Positions 28,861-39,400 are shown, counted from the stretch's first letter. The stretch: DNA of 64,000 bases from Streptomyces sclerotialus (GCF_040907265.1 NZ_JBFOHP010000002.1:5208001-5272000); one strand, 5' to 3'. Program-made: numbers and translations. The notes: generated by a model from the letters alone, not told the origin.

Positions 28861-29400
28861 CCTGCTCGCCACTGGAACGACTACCTGACCGCCGACCGCG
28901 AGCTTGCTGCCGTGGAGAAGGAATACGGCCTCCACCGCGTCGTCCGCGGTGACCGCACCGCTGCCCAACGCCCCACCCGCGCCAAACAGGAAAAGGCCCA
29001 CCGCGCCGGCCACCAGACCACCGCCCGTTAGCGCCTGTGCACTACCGTCCGTACCGCTGCGGCGGTGGCCATCGATCCCGCGGAGTTCCTCACTGTGCTC
29101 GCCGGCACCGGTGTCCTCGTCGACGTCCAGCGCTTCCCCTCCGGTGACATCCGCGGCTACAAGGTCGCCCTCGATGGTGACATCAACGCCGCAGGACAGC
29201 CCGTCTGGTTCTCCGGCTCCAAGCTCGCCCCCGACCTGTCTTTCCCGAAGATCCGCGAACGCCTGGCCGCTGCCGAAGCAGACCCCGCCAGCCAGCAGCC
29301 GGGCCACCGCCGTCAGCCCGACCCGTGGCACCAGGCCACCGCCGCGGCCGAACGCATCCCCGCCCTCCTCGACCGGGGAGATGATGCGACTGCACCAGCT
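28861..29400 (+). pseudogene. relaxase/mobilisation protein fragment with in-frame amber stop
   Basis: The frame reads RHWNDYLTADRELAAVEKEYG and LHRVVRGDR, stops at TAG (29029-29031), and continues in the same frame with DPAEFLTVLAGTGVLVDVQR, SGDIRGYKVALDGD, PVWFSGSKLAPDLSFPK and AAERIPALLDRGDDAT. This pattern matches the middle and end of relaxase-type transfer proteins found in Streptomyces integrative elements. The N-terminal catalytic part is missing. The single CAG-to-TAG-like change suggests fairly recent decay. Confidence 0.7.
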
Positions 29401-29690
29401 CTCTGGAGGCTTCGGTCAAGCAGACCGCACCCCCGGACAAGGCCGTACGGTCCAGCCGTCTGGCCGAGGCCCGGCTTGCCGGCGGCGATCTGGACGGAGC
29501 GCTCGACGCCGCGAACCACGGAACTGACCTTCTCGAAGAGAAGGTCAGCTCCGTGCGTGCCGTTGATCCGTCTGAAGGAGTTCTCTGCCCGCCTCGAACC
29601 ACACAAGTCCATCCCCGAAGTCCGCGAGTTCAGAGACCGCCTTCAGGCACTACCCGACGCCGCCCGATCAGGACCGTCTCATGCATCGCG
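29395..29690 (+). pseudogene. C-terminal fragment of a TPR/XRE-type regulator, frameshifted
   Basis: One frame gives AVRSSRLAEARLAGGDLDGA and HGTDLLEEKVSSVRAV; after an apparent single-base insertion near 29567 the sense continues in the next frame as RLKEFSARLEPHKSIPEVR and FRDRLQALPDAA. This looks like the tetratricopeptide C-terminus of Streptomyces helix-turn-helix regulators. The DNA-binding half is absent. Confidence 0.6.
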
Positions 29691-29739
29691 AACCAGCCCG
29701 CTCCTCACAGCAGACAGCAAAAATGCCAGGATGAGCGGC

Positions 29740-30912
29740 ATGACGACGATCGACGGTGAGGTCGCTGCCGGATTCGAACCCGTACGCGAGGCGTTCGCGG
29801 CGAACTTTGCCCAGCACGGGGACATCGGCGCAGCGGTGTGCGTGTACCGGGATGGCCGACCGGTCGTGGATCTGTGGGGTGGGGTAGCCGACCCTGACAG
29901 CGGTCGTCCATGGGAACGGGACACGCTGCAACTGGTCTATTCCGCGACGAAGGGGGCTACCGCGGCTGCGGCGCACCTGCTGGCCCAGCGCGGCGAACTG
30001 GACCTGGACGCTCCGGTGGCCGAGTACTGGCCGGAGTTCGCGGCGAACGGCAAGGCGGACGTCCCGGTGCGCTGGCTGCTCTCCCACCAGGCCGGTCTGG
30101 TGGCACTGGACCGGCCGGTGCCGCTGGCCGACGCGCTGGCCTGGCAGCCAATGGCGGACGCACTGGCCTCTCAGCGTCCCCAGTGGGCTCCGGGCACCGC
30201 GCACGGGTACCACGGGCGGACCTTCGGCTGGCTGGTCGGCGAGGTGATCCGCCGCGTGTCCGGCCGCACGCCGGGCCGTTTCTTCGCCGACGAAATCACC
30301 GTCCCGCTCGGGCTGGACTTCTTCATCGGGCTGCCGGCGAATGAACGTACCCGGGTCAGCCGCATGGTGTACCGGCAACCGGAGACCGACTTCGCCACCG
30401 CGCCCCCGGAGTCGATCCCCGAGGAACTCCGTGAAATGGTCGCCGCCTGGCGCGACCCGAACTCCCTCAGCAACAGGGCATTCGCGGTCACCGACCCGTC
30501 CGAGATGGACTTCAACTCTCCCGAAGTGCAGGCCGCGGAAATCCCGTCCTCCAATGGCATCGGCACCGCGCGCAGCCTGACCCGCATGTACGCCGCCCTG
30601 ATCGGCGAGGTGGACGGCGTGCGCCTGCTCACCCCGGAAACCCTCGCATCGGCGACCAAGGAACAGGCCAGCGGCATGGACCAGGTCATGGTGATGCCGA
30701 GCCGGTTCAGCTCCGGCTACATGCTCTCCACGGAGGCCACCCCCCTGACCGGACCGAACGCCTTCGGCCACACCGGCCGAGGCGGCTCCCTCGCCTTCGC
30801 CGACCCGGAGCACGGCATCGCCTTCGGCTTCGTGATGAACCACATCATCAGCGGCTCCGACGATGTGCGTGCGGCTTCGCTGGTCGACGCAGTGCGCAGG
30901 TCGCTGACGTAA
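29740..30912 (+). CDS. serine hydrolase, beta-lactamase/esterase (EstB) family
   Basis: 390-aa enzyme of the class C beta-lactamase-like fold; relatives hydrolyse esters or peptides rather than antibiotics. The active-site SATK is at 68-71, a Tyr in HGYHGRTFGWLVGE (about 157) could be the second motif, and HTGRGG near the C-terminus replaces KTG. No signal peptide is visible, so it is cytoplasmic. I chose the ATG at 29740 because AGGATGA is correctly spaced; one at 29731 is alternative. The frame is open further upstream, but that part is a relaxase/regulator remnant. It is an intact cargo gene of the island. Confidence 0.85.
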   Translation: MTTIDGEVAAGFEPVREAFAANFAQHGDIGAAVCVYRDGRPVVDLWGGVADPDSGRPWERDTLQLVYSATKGATAAAAHLLAQRGELDLDAPVAEYWPEFAANGKADVPVRWLLSHQAGLVALDRPVPLADALAWQPMADALASQRPQWAPGTAHGYHGRTFGWLVGEVIRRVSGRTPGRFFADEITVPLGLDFFIGLPANERTRVSRMVYRQPETDFATAPPESIPEELREMVAAWRDPNSLSNRAFAVTDPSEMDFNSPEVQAAEIPSSNGIGTARSLTRMYAALIGEVDGVRLLTPETLASATKEQASGMDQVMVMPSRFSSGYMLSTEATPLTGPNAFGHTGRGGSLAFADPEHGIAFGFVMNHIISGSDDVRAASLVDAVRRSLT

Positions 30913-31052
30913 CTGAACAAGGTCGCCGTCGGTCCTCCGCTCCAGGATCCGGCTGCGGGCGGAGGCCGGCGAGGACGTCAGTGACGACGCGGTGCCATGC
31001 GCGTACGCTGCCGTAGCTGGGGCTTCAGGCCCTTTACTCCCCGCGGCTGCAG

Positions 31053-32462
31053 TCAGCTGCCCCTGGAGACAACTTTCAGGTGGTCGCTGAGCTGCTTGAA
31101 GCGCCGACAGGCATCGGCTGCGGCGCCATCGCCGATCTGATAGTGCACGGCGGGCCTCTGGGCAGGTCCTAGGAAGACGGGGTCGACATCTGGCACTGCA
31201 CGGCGGGCTCGGGTGAGGCCAAGGTCGGCTACGGCGTCCGGGCCAAGGGTGACGGACAAGGGAACGGGCGGTGGTTCCCAGTGGGCAGGGGTCGTCAGGT
31301 CAGTACGGGCGGCGCGTAGCTCGGTGACCATCGTGGCGAGGTTGTGCCGACGAGCGAGGGCCTCCGCCAATTCGGCGACGGTCTCCACCGGCAACCCGTG
31401 GTCGGCGGAGTGGCTGAACGCCAGGTTGAGGTGTTCCTCGACACCAGCAGAGGTATGAACGATTCGCACCGTCGCGATCGCCGGCTGATCGGGGGAGCCA
31501 ACGGCAACCAGCCACGTAGGAACAGACTGTCGGGCGCGAGTACGGGCCAGGTCCGTCAGTTGCCGGGGCGACCACGGAACGTTGACCGGCTCGGCAGCGG
31601 ACCACCCAGCAGGCGGACTCCCGGTCAGCGCTCGCCAGGCACACTCCAGCGCACCGCCTAGAACGAGCCGCTCGTTGGCAGGGTGGATGGTGCGTACGGA
31701 CAGCAACAGCTGCCCGCCACTGGCAGCGGTGTGGTGAGATTGGAAAGCCTTTGCTACACGCGGAGCGCCGTCAGCGCCGGTAGAGGGGGCGAAGCGTCCC
31801 TCGTGCCAGCGCAGAACGAGGCCGGAAAGCCCGTCGTAGTACCCGCACTCGGGATCTTGCACGACCCATCGGGAGGGCAGCTGCTCCAGCAGGCTACGGG
31901 TCGGAAGAGTGAGCCGGGTCCCTGGTGGAGTGACGATGTTCAGCTCGCGGCCGGCGCGCATCGTGGTGCGCATGACCTCGGTCAGCCACGTCGTGGCGGC
32001 GACGACCGGGCGGTCTTGTATAACCACGACGGCCCGGTCGGTGAGCATGTCGATGCCTGCAGGTGTGGCGGCCTGGCCCATGGCGGGAATCGTCACGACT
32101 TCGGTGCTAGCAGCCCCGCGGGGCCACGTAGAACCGCCGAGCAGGGTTGTCAGTCGCCCGGCCATGGCTCCGGCGAGACGCCCGGCATCCTCAACCATCG
32201 TTGTTGCGCGCGCTTCGGTCCACCACACGGGTGCCTCTGTCTCAGCTGTTGAGCCCAGTAGGCGAGCTGTCTCGCCGGGGACCTGGATGAAGCGAGGAGC
32301 TTCGAACGAGACCAGTACCTGTCCATCGGCACCGCACACTTCGGCGACAGCACCTCCCCCTGCCCGGTCCATGCGCAGGTCGGGCCCTCCGGCATACACA
32401 GCGGCCATCAGCGACTTGATGTCCGGCATCTCCGGGGTAAGGGCTATGACGTCCTGAGTCAT
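31053..32462 (-). CDS. DUF6177-like protein of a toxin/type VII-type locus
   Basis: 469 aa, no membrane segment or signal. I see no catalytic motif; the sequence resembles the DUF6177 family that accompanies WXG/ESX-like loci in Streptomyces (for example ATTWLTEVMRTTMRAGRELN and WVVQDPECGYYDGLSGLVLRW). The ATG at 32462 follows AGGAAG. It lies 86 bases downstream of the candidate immunity gene and reads in the same direction, so it probably ends the toxin operon. A role as chaperone, secretion adaptor or second immunity factor is inference. Confidence 0.65.
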   Translation of the reverse strand: MTQDVIALTPEMPDIKSLMAAVYAGGPDLRMDRAGGGAVAEVCGADGQVLVSFEAPRFIQVPGETARLLGSTAETEAPVWWTEARATTMVEDAGRLAGAMAGRLTTLLGGSTWPRGAASTEVVTIPAMGQAATPAGIDMLTDRAVVVIQDRPVVAATTWLTEVMRTTMRAGRELNIVTPPGTRLTLPTRSLLEQLPSRWVVQDPECGYYDGLSGLVLRWHEGRFAPSTGADGAPRVAKAFQSHHTAASGGQLLLSVRTIHPANERLVLGGALECAWRALTGSPPAGWSAAEPVNVPWSPRQLTDLARTRARQSVPTWLVAVGSPDQPAIATVRIVHTSAGVEEHLNLAFSHSADHGLPVETVAELAEALARRHNLATMVTELRAARTDLTTPAHWEPPPVPLSVTLGPDAVADLGLTRARRAVPDVDPVFLGPAQRPAVHYQIGDGAAADACRRFKQLSDHLKVVSRGS

Positions 32463-32548
32463 GCAGTGCTTCCTGACAAGCGGGCGCGGTGGTGAGGAGC
32501 CCTTTGACGGGCCCTATGAATCCATAGTGGAGATGCCGACACCGTCCA

Positions 32549-33574
32549 TCAATACCGGCCTGAGAGCTCCTCCAGCGAGTCCAACGAAGGAGCTTGTGCG
32601 GGCGTCTTTTTAAAAATGTCACCTATCTCCGGCCGCGGCGAGAGGTGGGCGAGCCAGTCCAGCGCGGCAAGAGCTGTGAGCCCCCGCGCATGTGCCTCGC
32701 GCAGTCGCAGCAGCCACTCACTTCCGGCCTCGAATGCCTCATCACCCGCGGCAGTCCGAGGCTCGTAGCCCGCGGCCTCCTCGCCCACAGACGCCCAGAG
32801 ATAACCCAGGATCTGGTCCCCACGCTGGACCGTGAAGTACCGCACTGGGTGGTCGGTGGTCTCCGGATACTCGTCTTCAGACGGCGGAATGCTGGAGCGG
32901 AGCCTGCGTGAGCGGGCCGGAACTTCGAACGTTCCCCAGGAGTCGACGTAGGCGGGGCCTTCGTCCCTCGCGTCTTCGAACCCCGTCTCAGTTGGCGTCG
33001 CGTGCCGATTCGGGTCGCCGGGTGCTGGAGAACTGTCGAGTAGCGCGGAGATGCTTTCGAGAGCAGCGGCGAGCCGCGGTGCATTCTCCGCGTGGACGTC
33101 GTCCTGCTCCCGTTCCCGAGTGTCCATCGTCAACCAAACATCTGAATATGTTTCCAGCGTCACTACGAGCAGACTGCTCTTCCAGATGTCGACCTGGACG
33201 ACAAACAACTTCTCCGCGCGATGCTTGGCTCCTGATTCGAGCCAGTAGCCCGGGCATTGCACTCGAAAGCTGACGAGGGTATCACCCTGGGCTACTGCCT
33301 CCGCCTGTGTCACGGACCGAGAGAGGACTGTGTCGGGCTGCGGAATCTTTCCCTCGAAGGCAATGTCCTTCACATCGACGAGGATATCGCGCGCATTAGG
33401 CACAGAGCGAACGGAGAAGCTGCCTTTCCCGGCAGGTGCTGCCAGCTCATGCCGAGCCAAGATGTCCCAGATGGCGGCAGCGATCTCCACGGCGCGAGCC
33501 GGTCGGCCCTCGTGCGTGTCGCTTGGTGTGAGCTCCCACGTCCAGTCGCCAACAGGGTCCTCTGAGGTAATCAC
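32549..33574 (-). CDS. candidate immunity protein coupled to polymorphic toxin
   Basis: 341-aa acidic, soluble protein of no family I recognise. The N-terminal domain (about 1-185) is alpha/beta with FRVQCPGYWLESGAKHRAEK in its middle. A Ser/Pro/Asp-rich linker leads to a second domain (about 235-330) with YFTVQRGDQILGYLWASVGE and a helical end. Its GTG overlaps the toxin stop (GTGA at 33571-33574), giving tight coupling as expected for toxin-immunity pairs. The immunity role is inferred from position only; two-domain architecture could mean immunity plus a regulatory module. Confidence 0.6.
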   Translation of the reverse strand: MITSEDPVGDWTWELTPSDTHEGRPARAVEIAAAIWDILARHELAAPAGKGSFSVRSVPNARDILVDVKDIAFEGKIPQPDTVLSRSVTQAEAVAQGDTLVSFRVQCPGYWLESGAKHRAEKLFVVQVDIWKSSLLVVTLETYSDVWLTMDTREREQDDVHAENAPRLAAALESISALLDSSPAPGDPNRHATPTETGFEDARDEGPAYVDSWGTFEVPARSRRLRSSIPPSEDEYPETTDHPVRYFTVQRGDQILGYLWASVGEEAAGYEPRTAAGDEAFEAGSEWLLRLREAHARGLTALAALDWLAHLSPRPEIGDIFKKTPAQAPSLDSLEELSGRY

Positions 33575-35868
33575 AGCATATCCTTGGGGTCGAGCTTACT
33601 GCCAGGCGGGATCACGAGTGTTCCATCTTCCAGGCGTATGGCGAAAGTGATCCCTTCGCCCTTGACTCCCCGCTTGCCTTGATGGATTTCCATGAGGGAA
33701 TCGTAAAGACCGTTCGTTAGCCAGTCGGCGCGGCTTCCTTTCGCTCCGTCCACGAGGAATACGCGATGATCAGCCTCGGCTTTTGCCAACTGAAGCAGGT
33801 ACTTTCCCCTCGTGATTTCGCTGACGGGGTCAAGGGGGTCGTTGAGGTGTTTCATCTGGTAGCCGTACACCTCGCCAGTTTCCTCCCTGATTCGAATGTC
33901 CAGGTCGGAACCGACTGGGACCTTGTGTTCGAAGTCGATGGTATGGGCCGGCACGCCGCTCCGCACCAAATCTTCCGCGAAGATGATCTGGTCGGCGCCA
34001 GGTTGGAACATCGCCTCTTTGCGCGCTCCCAGCGAAGAGACGACCTGACCAAACCCATCACTCTTGCTGAAGTGGCCCGAAGCAATAACCTCGGCGACTC
34101 GCTGGCCGTCGGATTCCGATGCGAGCCGTTCAAGCGCTCTTTCGAGGACATCGGGCTTCGGCCGCTGCTTGCCAGGAATCCCCTTGATCGCTGCGTGAAG
34201 GCGCTCTTCTGTTTCACTCCCGCGCACCAGGGGCTGACGGTCGCCATCGCTGGATTGGCCGCCGGGAGCAGCCGGCCCGTCCCCGCCGGCCCCGCTGCCA
34301 TCGCCAGAGCCATGGGGTGTATCTGGACCATCCGCTGCATCGCCACCATGGCCGGCCTCTGCACCACCATGTTCCGTTCCCGAATGGCTGCCGGACTCCG
34401 TGCCGTCACCACCGTGTTCAGCAGCAGGTTCACCGGAGTGACCGTGCTGCCCGGTCGCCGAGGCATCGGTGCTGCCGCCACTCCCACCTGGCGCATCGTG
34501 ACCCGCCCGAGGCGGGTGGGAGTCACCCGAGCCGACCGCGCTCTCCGGCCTCCGGGCGCCGGCACCGACCAGCTCGCGGTCGGGCTGCGGCGAGCTGGCA
34601 GCGCGGTCCGCTGCGGACGGCTCATGCCTGACCGGATCGGTGTTGGGTGTGCCATCGGAGTTGATAGGGATGAGGTGGCCATCTCTATCGACCCGGTACC
34701 GGTCACTGAGATCGAGGACGCTGTCCGGGAGCTTCGGCGGGGAGAACTTCAGACTGTCGCTGATGTTCGCCATCACTTGAGAGACCTTGGGCAAGTCCCT
34801 GAAGGCTTTGGCGGCCTTGAGCCCTCCCGAGATCGGGTCAAGAGCGTCGCCGACCTTCGCCACAGTGCCGGCAGCTTTCGCGAACGTGCCGCCCTTGCCG
34901 AGCTTCGACACAGCACCCAGCGGCCCGGCTCCCAGCGTGAGGATATTGAACGACACCGCAGCGTGAGCGCGGGTCGGGTCCTCCTCCCACATGTCATACG
35001 CGATGAACTGCTTGCCGAATTCCTTCGCGTACGCCTTGCTGTCCCGCTGCCAGCCGGACAGCTCGTCGCCCTGCCCGATGAGCTCCATCCCGTAGGCGTA
35101 ACCGCCCACGAACGTGCGCCGCATGCCGTCCCAGGCTTCGTCGCGCGCTTGCTCGCCGTGGTAGCCGAGCAGAGTACCCAGACCGTCGATCCCGCCCCAG
35201 ATGCTGTCCTTGGCCAGTCCGTCCCACACCCAGCTCTTGGCTCCGTGGCCCCACCAGCCAAGGCTCCAGCGCTCGTAAGTACGCCCTTCCGGGCTCCCCC
35301 ACGGCAGGTCATCGACATTCTTGAGCGAGTCGGCATCCTGCCCGTACATGCCGGGTTGATGAGTGCCGTCATCCACGACCCACAAGGGACGGCACAGAGC
35401 CGGGCTGATGGCGTTGATCTTGTTGGCAGCATTGCGTTCAGCTTCCTGAAAGCCTTCACGCGCCGCCGCTACGCCGTCCATGAGCGCCTGATGTTTGTCG
35501 ACCTTGTCCTGGTCCTCGGTCCAGTCGTCGTCCCCCTCCACGCTGTCGACGAAGTCGAAGGCGCTCTGCTGCAACTCCTTGAGGCGGTCGGCATGTGGCT
35601 TGGCCTCGGTGATGAAAGCATCCAAGGCGTCCGCGAGTGATTCGATGTCGCCGGCGAAGTCGTCGGCCGTGTCCATGACGGGCTGGGTGGACGCGAAGAG
35701 CTGCTCGTCTTCCGGCGCAACGTAGTAGGCCGCCATCGCCTGGAAGCGCGAGTGAGCGTCCTGGCCACTGCTACGGATCCCGGCAGCTTTGGTACGCAGG
35801 CCGTCCACGGCCTTCGCCAGCTCGACGAAGTCACCGGTGTACTGCGGGATGGCGCTCGGCTTGATCAC
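33571..35868 (-). CDS. polymorphic toxin: WXG/LXG-like N-terminus, PD-(D/E)XK-like nuclease C-terminus
   Basis: 765 aa, GTG start. Residues 1-160 form a helical WXG100/LXG-like module (FVELAKAVDGLRTKAAGIRS, then YYVAPEDEQLFAS). Residues about 190-370 contain Trp-rich and Gly-rich helices (WSLGWWGHGAKSWVWDGLA) like the membrane-interaction region of secreted toxins. About 420-545 is a Gly/His/Ser/Asp linker. The last ~200 residues look like a nuclease: DFEHKVPVGSDLDIRIREE then GEVYGYQMKHLND, i.e. E...D-x-D...Q-x-K in PD-(D/E)XK order. Likely exported by a type VII-like route; the matching secretion ATPase is not in the window. Confidence 0.75.
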   Translation of the reverse strand: MIKPSAIPQYTGDFVELAKAVDGLRTKAAGIRSSGQDAHSRFQAMAAYYVAPEDEQLFASTQPVMDTADDFAGDIESLADALDAFITEAKPHADRLKELQQSAFDFVDSVEGDDDWTEDQDKVDKHQALMDGVAAAREGFQEAERNAANKINAISPALCRPLWVVDDGTHQPGMYGQDADSLKNVDDLPWGSPEGRTYERWSLGWWGHGAKSWVWDGLAKDSIWGGIDGLGTLLGYHGEQARDEAWDGMRRTFVGGYAYGMELIGQGDELSGWQRDSKAYAKEFGKQFIAYDMWEEDPTRAHAAVSFNILTLGAGPLGAVSKLGKGGTFAKAAGTVAKVGDALDPISGGLKAAKAFRDLPKVSQVMANISDSLKFSPPKLPDSVLDLSDRYRVDRDGHLIPINSDGTPNTDPVRHEPSAADRAASSPQPDRELVGAGARRPESAVGSGDSHPPRAGHDAPGGSGGSTDASATGQHGHSGEPAAEHGGDGTESGSHSGTEHGGAEAGHGGDAADGPDTPHGSGDGSGAGGDGPAAPGGQSSDGDRQPLVRGSETEERLHAAIKGIPGKQRPKPDVLERALERLASESDGQRVAEVIASGHFSKSDGFGQVVSSLGARKEAMFQPGADQIIFAEDLVRSGVPAHTIDFEHKVPVGSDLDIRIREETGEVYGYQMKHLNDPLDPVSEITRGKYLLQLAKAEADHRVFLVDGAKGSRADWLTNGLYDSLMEIHQGKRGVKGEGITFAIRLEDGTLVIPPGSKLDPKDML

Positions 35869-35874
35869 TTTCCG

Positions 35875-36273
35875 TCACTCCCCGCCCTTGCCGTCCGCCT
35901 TCTCCGATACGGCGGCAAGCTCGGCAGCCGTAGGCACCTTCACCGCTTCCTGCTGCGCGTCGGCGGCCATGGCCAGGTCACCCTTGATGTATTCACCAGT
36001 GGCTTCGACCGTGCCGTCCATCGTCTTCTTCAGACGGGCGGCCATGAACTGGATTTTTCCCTCGGTGTCCGAGACGAAGTCCGCTACCGCGACCCCGACC
36101 GGTCCCACCGGCGCATCACCGCAGTACTGGCCGCTGATCGTGCCCACCCACATCGCGGCATCATGCACATGATCGCCATAGCCCTTGACGTCCTTGCTCA
36201 AGTCGTCGCCGGCAAGACCCACCAACGACAGGACCGACGCCACCCCGCCGGGATCGATATCCCACTTCGTCAC
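35875..36273 (-). CDS. DUF6507-like WXG100-type partner protein
   Basis: 132-aa helical protein beginning MTKWDIDPGGVASVLS, the usual start of the DUF6507 family that sits beside WXG-type toxins in Streptomyces. Two long amphipathic helices are predicted around a central turn, without cysteine pairs. GTG start behind GGGGGA; 6 bases separate its stop from the toxin start. It is probably the heterodimer or chaperone partner for toxin export. Confidence 0.72.
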   Translation of the reverse strand: MTKWDIDPGGVASVLSLVGLAGDDLSKDVKGYGDHVHDAAMWVGTISGQYCGDAPVGPVGVAVADFVSDTEGKIQFMAARLKKTMDGTVEATGEYIKGDLAMAADAQQEAVKVPTAAELAAVSEKADGKGGE

Positions 36274-36478
36274 TTCGTTTCCCCCAGAAAGCCGCTGATC
36301 AGTACCTTACATATCGCCTGCCACCTCGTTCACGGTGCCGTCAGCTAGCACGCGAGACCCACTGGTCACGTCACCCAGCTGCAAGCAGGATCCGTGGCCC
36401 TGCTGCCCGAGCCCGGACTCAGTAGGCCGCGGGTGGTCTGCTGGAAGCGGTACATGCGGGACGTGCGTGCTGCCGTAT

Positions 36479-39400
36479 CTAAGACTCCACCTGCTGATCG
36501 ACCGCTGCTTCGTAGAAGGCATCCGCGAGGGCAACGATGATCGAGTTGATAGCCGGCCCGTCGGTGAAGAAGTAGTCAGCCATCGCGTTGTGGGCGTCCT
36601 GGTTGTCTGCGACCGCCTCAGTAACGGCTGCTTGGAAGTCTTGCGACTCCAGAAACTGCTTCTTGGAGTTCACCTTCGTCTGCTTGACCAGGTTCCGATC
36701 AGCGAGCAACCGCTGTACGAGCCCCTGCACGAACTCCCGGACCTGGGACTCGGCGAACGATTCGGCGCCGAAGAGATCGTTCATCTTGTCTATGACGACC
36801 TGGAGCGCGACGTACTTCGGTTCCTTCTTCTTGCCCGTGCCTGCGGCGCTGATGCCCTTCAGCTGTCCGTCGCCCACGAGCGAGATGTCTACCGGGATCG
36901 CCTTGTTGTGCTTGACCCCGACCAGCACCACGTCGGAGAGATCGACATCGGCGGCCCAGGCGGACTCGGCGATGACCTTCTCCAGGAGACGCAGAAAGAT
37001 CGAGAGCATCTCCATGTAGGGGTCGCCGTAGTCTACGATCTGGGACATGAAGTCATAGAGGCGTACGTAGGTGGAGACGTCCTTGCGGAACAGGTCGAGC
37101 GCGTTGAGCGTGACCTTGTCCTCTTCCTCGATCGCCCGCGCGTAGCGACGCCGGAAGTCGTGCTGCGCCGGGCTGATCGCCGCCGAGAGCGCGTTGTTGC
37201 CCTTCCGGGTCACCCACAGCTGGGCGACCTTGCGGACGTCGTCCTCGGTGTAAATTCCGGCCTGGGCGAGCTTGGCAGCCAGGTGGATGATGACGTACGG
37301 ATCGCTCTCGGTCTCCAGGGTCGCGTTCTTGAAGTACGGCTCGAAGGCCGTCTTGATGTCCTCGGGCTTGTTGGCGAAGTCGATGACGAACGTCTTGCGC
37401 TTCTGCTCTCCACCAGCGGTGCGGTGGGTGCGATTGAGCCGCGAGAGCGTCTGCACCGCGGTGACCCCCGGCAGCTTCTTGTCGACGTACATCGCCGAGA
37501 GCAGGGGCTGGTCGAAGCCGGTTTGGAACTTGTTGGCGACCAGCATGATCTTGTACGTCTCGCCCTTGAACGCGGCCGCCAGGTCAGCCCCGGCGCCGGG
37601 ATTCATGTTGGCCTCGGTGAACTCGTCATCCTTCGACGGCTGCGGGCCCCAGTCGCTGTGCCAGGTCTCGTCCTCGGCCATCGTCACCCCGGCGGAGAAG
37701 GCGACCAAGGTGCGGTAGTTGTATGAGGCATCCTCGTCGCGGCGCCTGGCGATGTAGGCGTCGATGGCCAGCTTGTACTTCACCGCGGACTTGCGCGAGT
37801 CGGTCACCACCATCGCCTTCGCCTTGCCTTCGAGGAGGTGGGCGACGTTGGCGTGGAAGTGCTCGACGATGATCTGCACCTTCTGACTGATGTTCGTCGG
37901 GTGGAGCTGCACCCACCGCATCAGCCCCTTGCGCGCGGTGGCTTCCTCGACCTCTCCTCCGTCACCGCTCTCGGCCTTGCCGGCGATCTTCAGCGCGGTG
38001 TCGTAGGACTGGTAGCCCTTGAGCACATCGAGGATGTAGCCCTCCTCGATCGCCTGCTTCATCGAGTACAGGTGGAACTCGTGTGGCTTTCCGTCGGCGC
38101 CCTTGCGGCCGAACAGTTCGAGAGTCTTATTCTTCGGCGTCGCAGTGAAGGCGAAGAAGGAAATGTTCTCCGACTCGGCCCGCTCGGTCATCTCCGAGGC
38201 CAGCACCGACTCCACATCGACCTCGCCACCCTCCTCGACCTCCTTGATCTCCTCGGCCGTCAGCACTTGCTTCAGCTTTGAGGAGATCTGTCCCGATTGG
38301 GAGGAGTGCGCCTCATCGGCGATGACGGCGAACCGTTTTCCCTTCAGGCTGGCGTCGGTCCGGATTTCGTTCAGCGCATGCGGGAAGGTCTGCACCGTCA
38401 CCGCGATGATGAGCTCACCGTTCTTCAGCGCCTGCGCCAACAGCCCCGACTTCGACTTCGCGCCGGCCTTGCGGACGTCCTCGGGGCTGATAGTTGCGAC
38501 GATCTTTCCGGTGCCGTCGATTTGCCGGATCGCATCCTGCAGCTGGGAGTCGAGCACGGTGCGGTCCACGACCACGATGACCGAGTCGAACACCTTCTGA
38601 TCATCGACATGCAGCCGCGCCAGCCTGTGGGCCGTCCAGGCGATGGTGTTCGTCTTGCCCGACCCGGCCGAGTGCTGAATCAGGTACCGGTTCCCGACAC
38701 CCTCCTTCTTTACCGCCTCGACGATTTTCGTGACGGCCTCCCACTGGTGGAACCGTGGGAAGAGCATGCTCGTGCGCCGCACCGACGTGCCGGTGGTGAC
38801 GTCCCACTCCTCCTTGGTCTGCACGATCATCAGCCGCCCGATGATGTTCAGCCAGGCGTGTTTCTCCCAGACGCGTTCCCACAGGTATGCCGTCGACGAG
38901 CGTCCGTCCGCTCCGGGCGGATTGCCAGCGCCGCTATCGAAGCCCATGTTGAACGGCAAGAAGTGGGTCTTCTCCCCCTCCAGCCTCGTGGTCATCGCCG
39001 CCAGGTCGTTCGAGACCGCAAAGTGCACCAGTGCCCGATGACCGAACGACAGCAACGGTTCCGGCCGCCCGTTCGTCAACGGATTGCGATCCTGCTTGTA
39101 TTGGTTGATCGCCTCATCCAGGGACTGGGTGAAGTCAGTCTTCAGCTCGACTGTGGCCACCGGAATCCCATTGACGAAGAACACCAGATCGATATTGCGC
39201 TGATCGGCGGTCGAGAAGTGAACCTGCCGCACCACCCGCAGCCGCATCGCCTCGTAATGCGCCGTCGTGGTCTCGTTGAGTGACGTCTCCGGACGGAACT
39301 GTGCCATCTTCAATCGACCACCGCCGATGTACTGCACCCCGTTACGCAGGATGTTCAGCGTCCCGCCGCCATGTTCCAGGGGCCGGTCGAGCGCCGCGGT

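Noticed and set aside
28627..29331. A 234-aa minus-strand integrase gene
   Set aside because: Only the last ~75 residues resemble an integrase; the rest is antisense to the relaxase fragment.
29765..29785. tRNA T-loop-like sequence (GGATTCGAACCC on +)
   Set aside because: No cloverleaf can be built around it and it is codons of the serine hydrolase.
29065..30912. A single 615-aa protein from 29065 to 30912
   Set aside because: Only the part from 29740 is a serine hydrolase. The upstream part is relaxase and regulator debris read through in the same frame, and a good ribosome-binding site precedes 29740.
36307..36534. 75-aa minus-strand ORF between hsdR and the DUF6507-like gene
   Set aside because: Its start lies inside the hsdR 3' end, no ribosome-binding site is seen, and the sequence matches no family I know; it may be a remnant at most.
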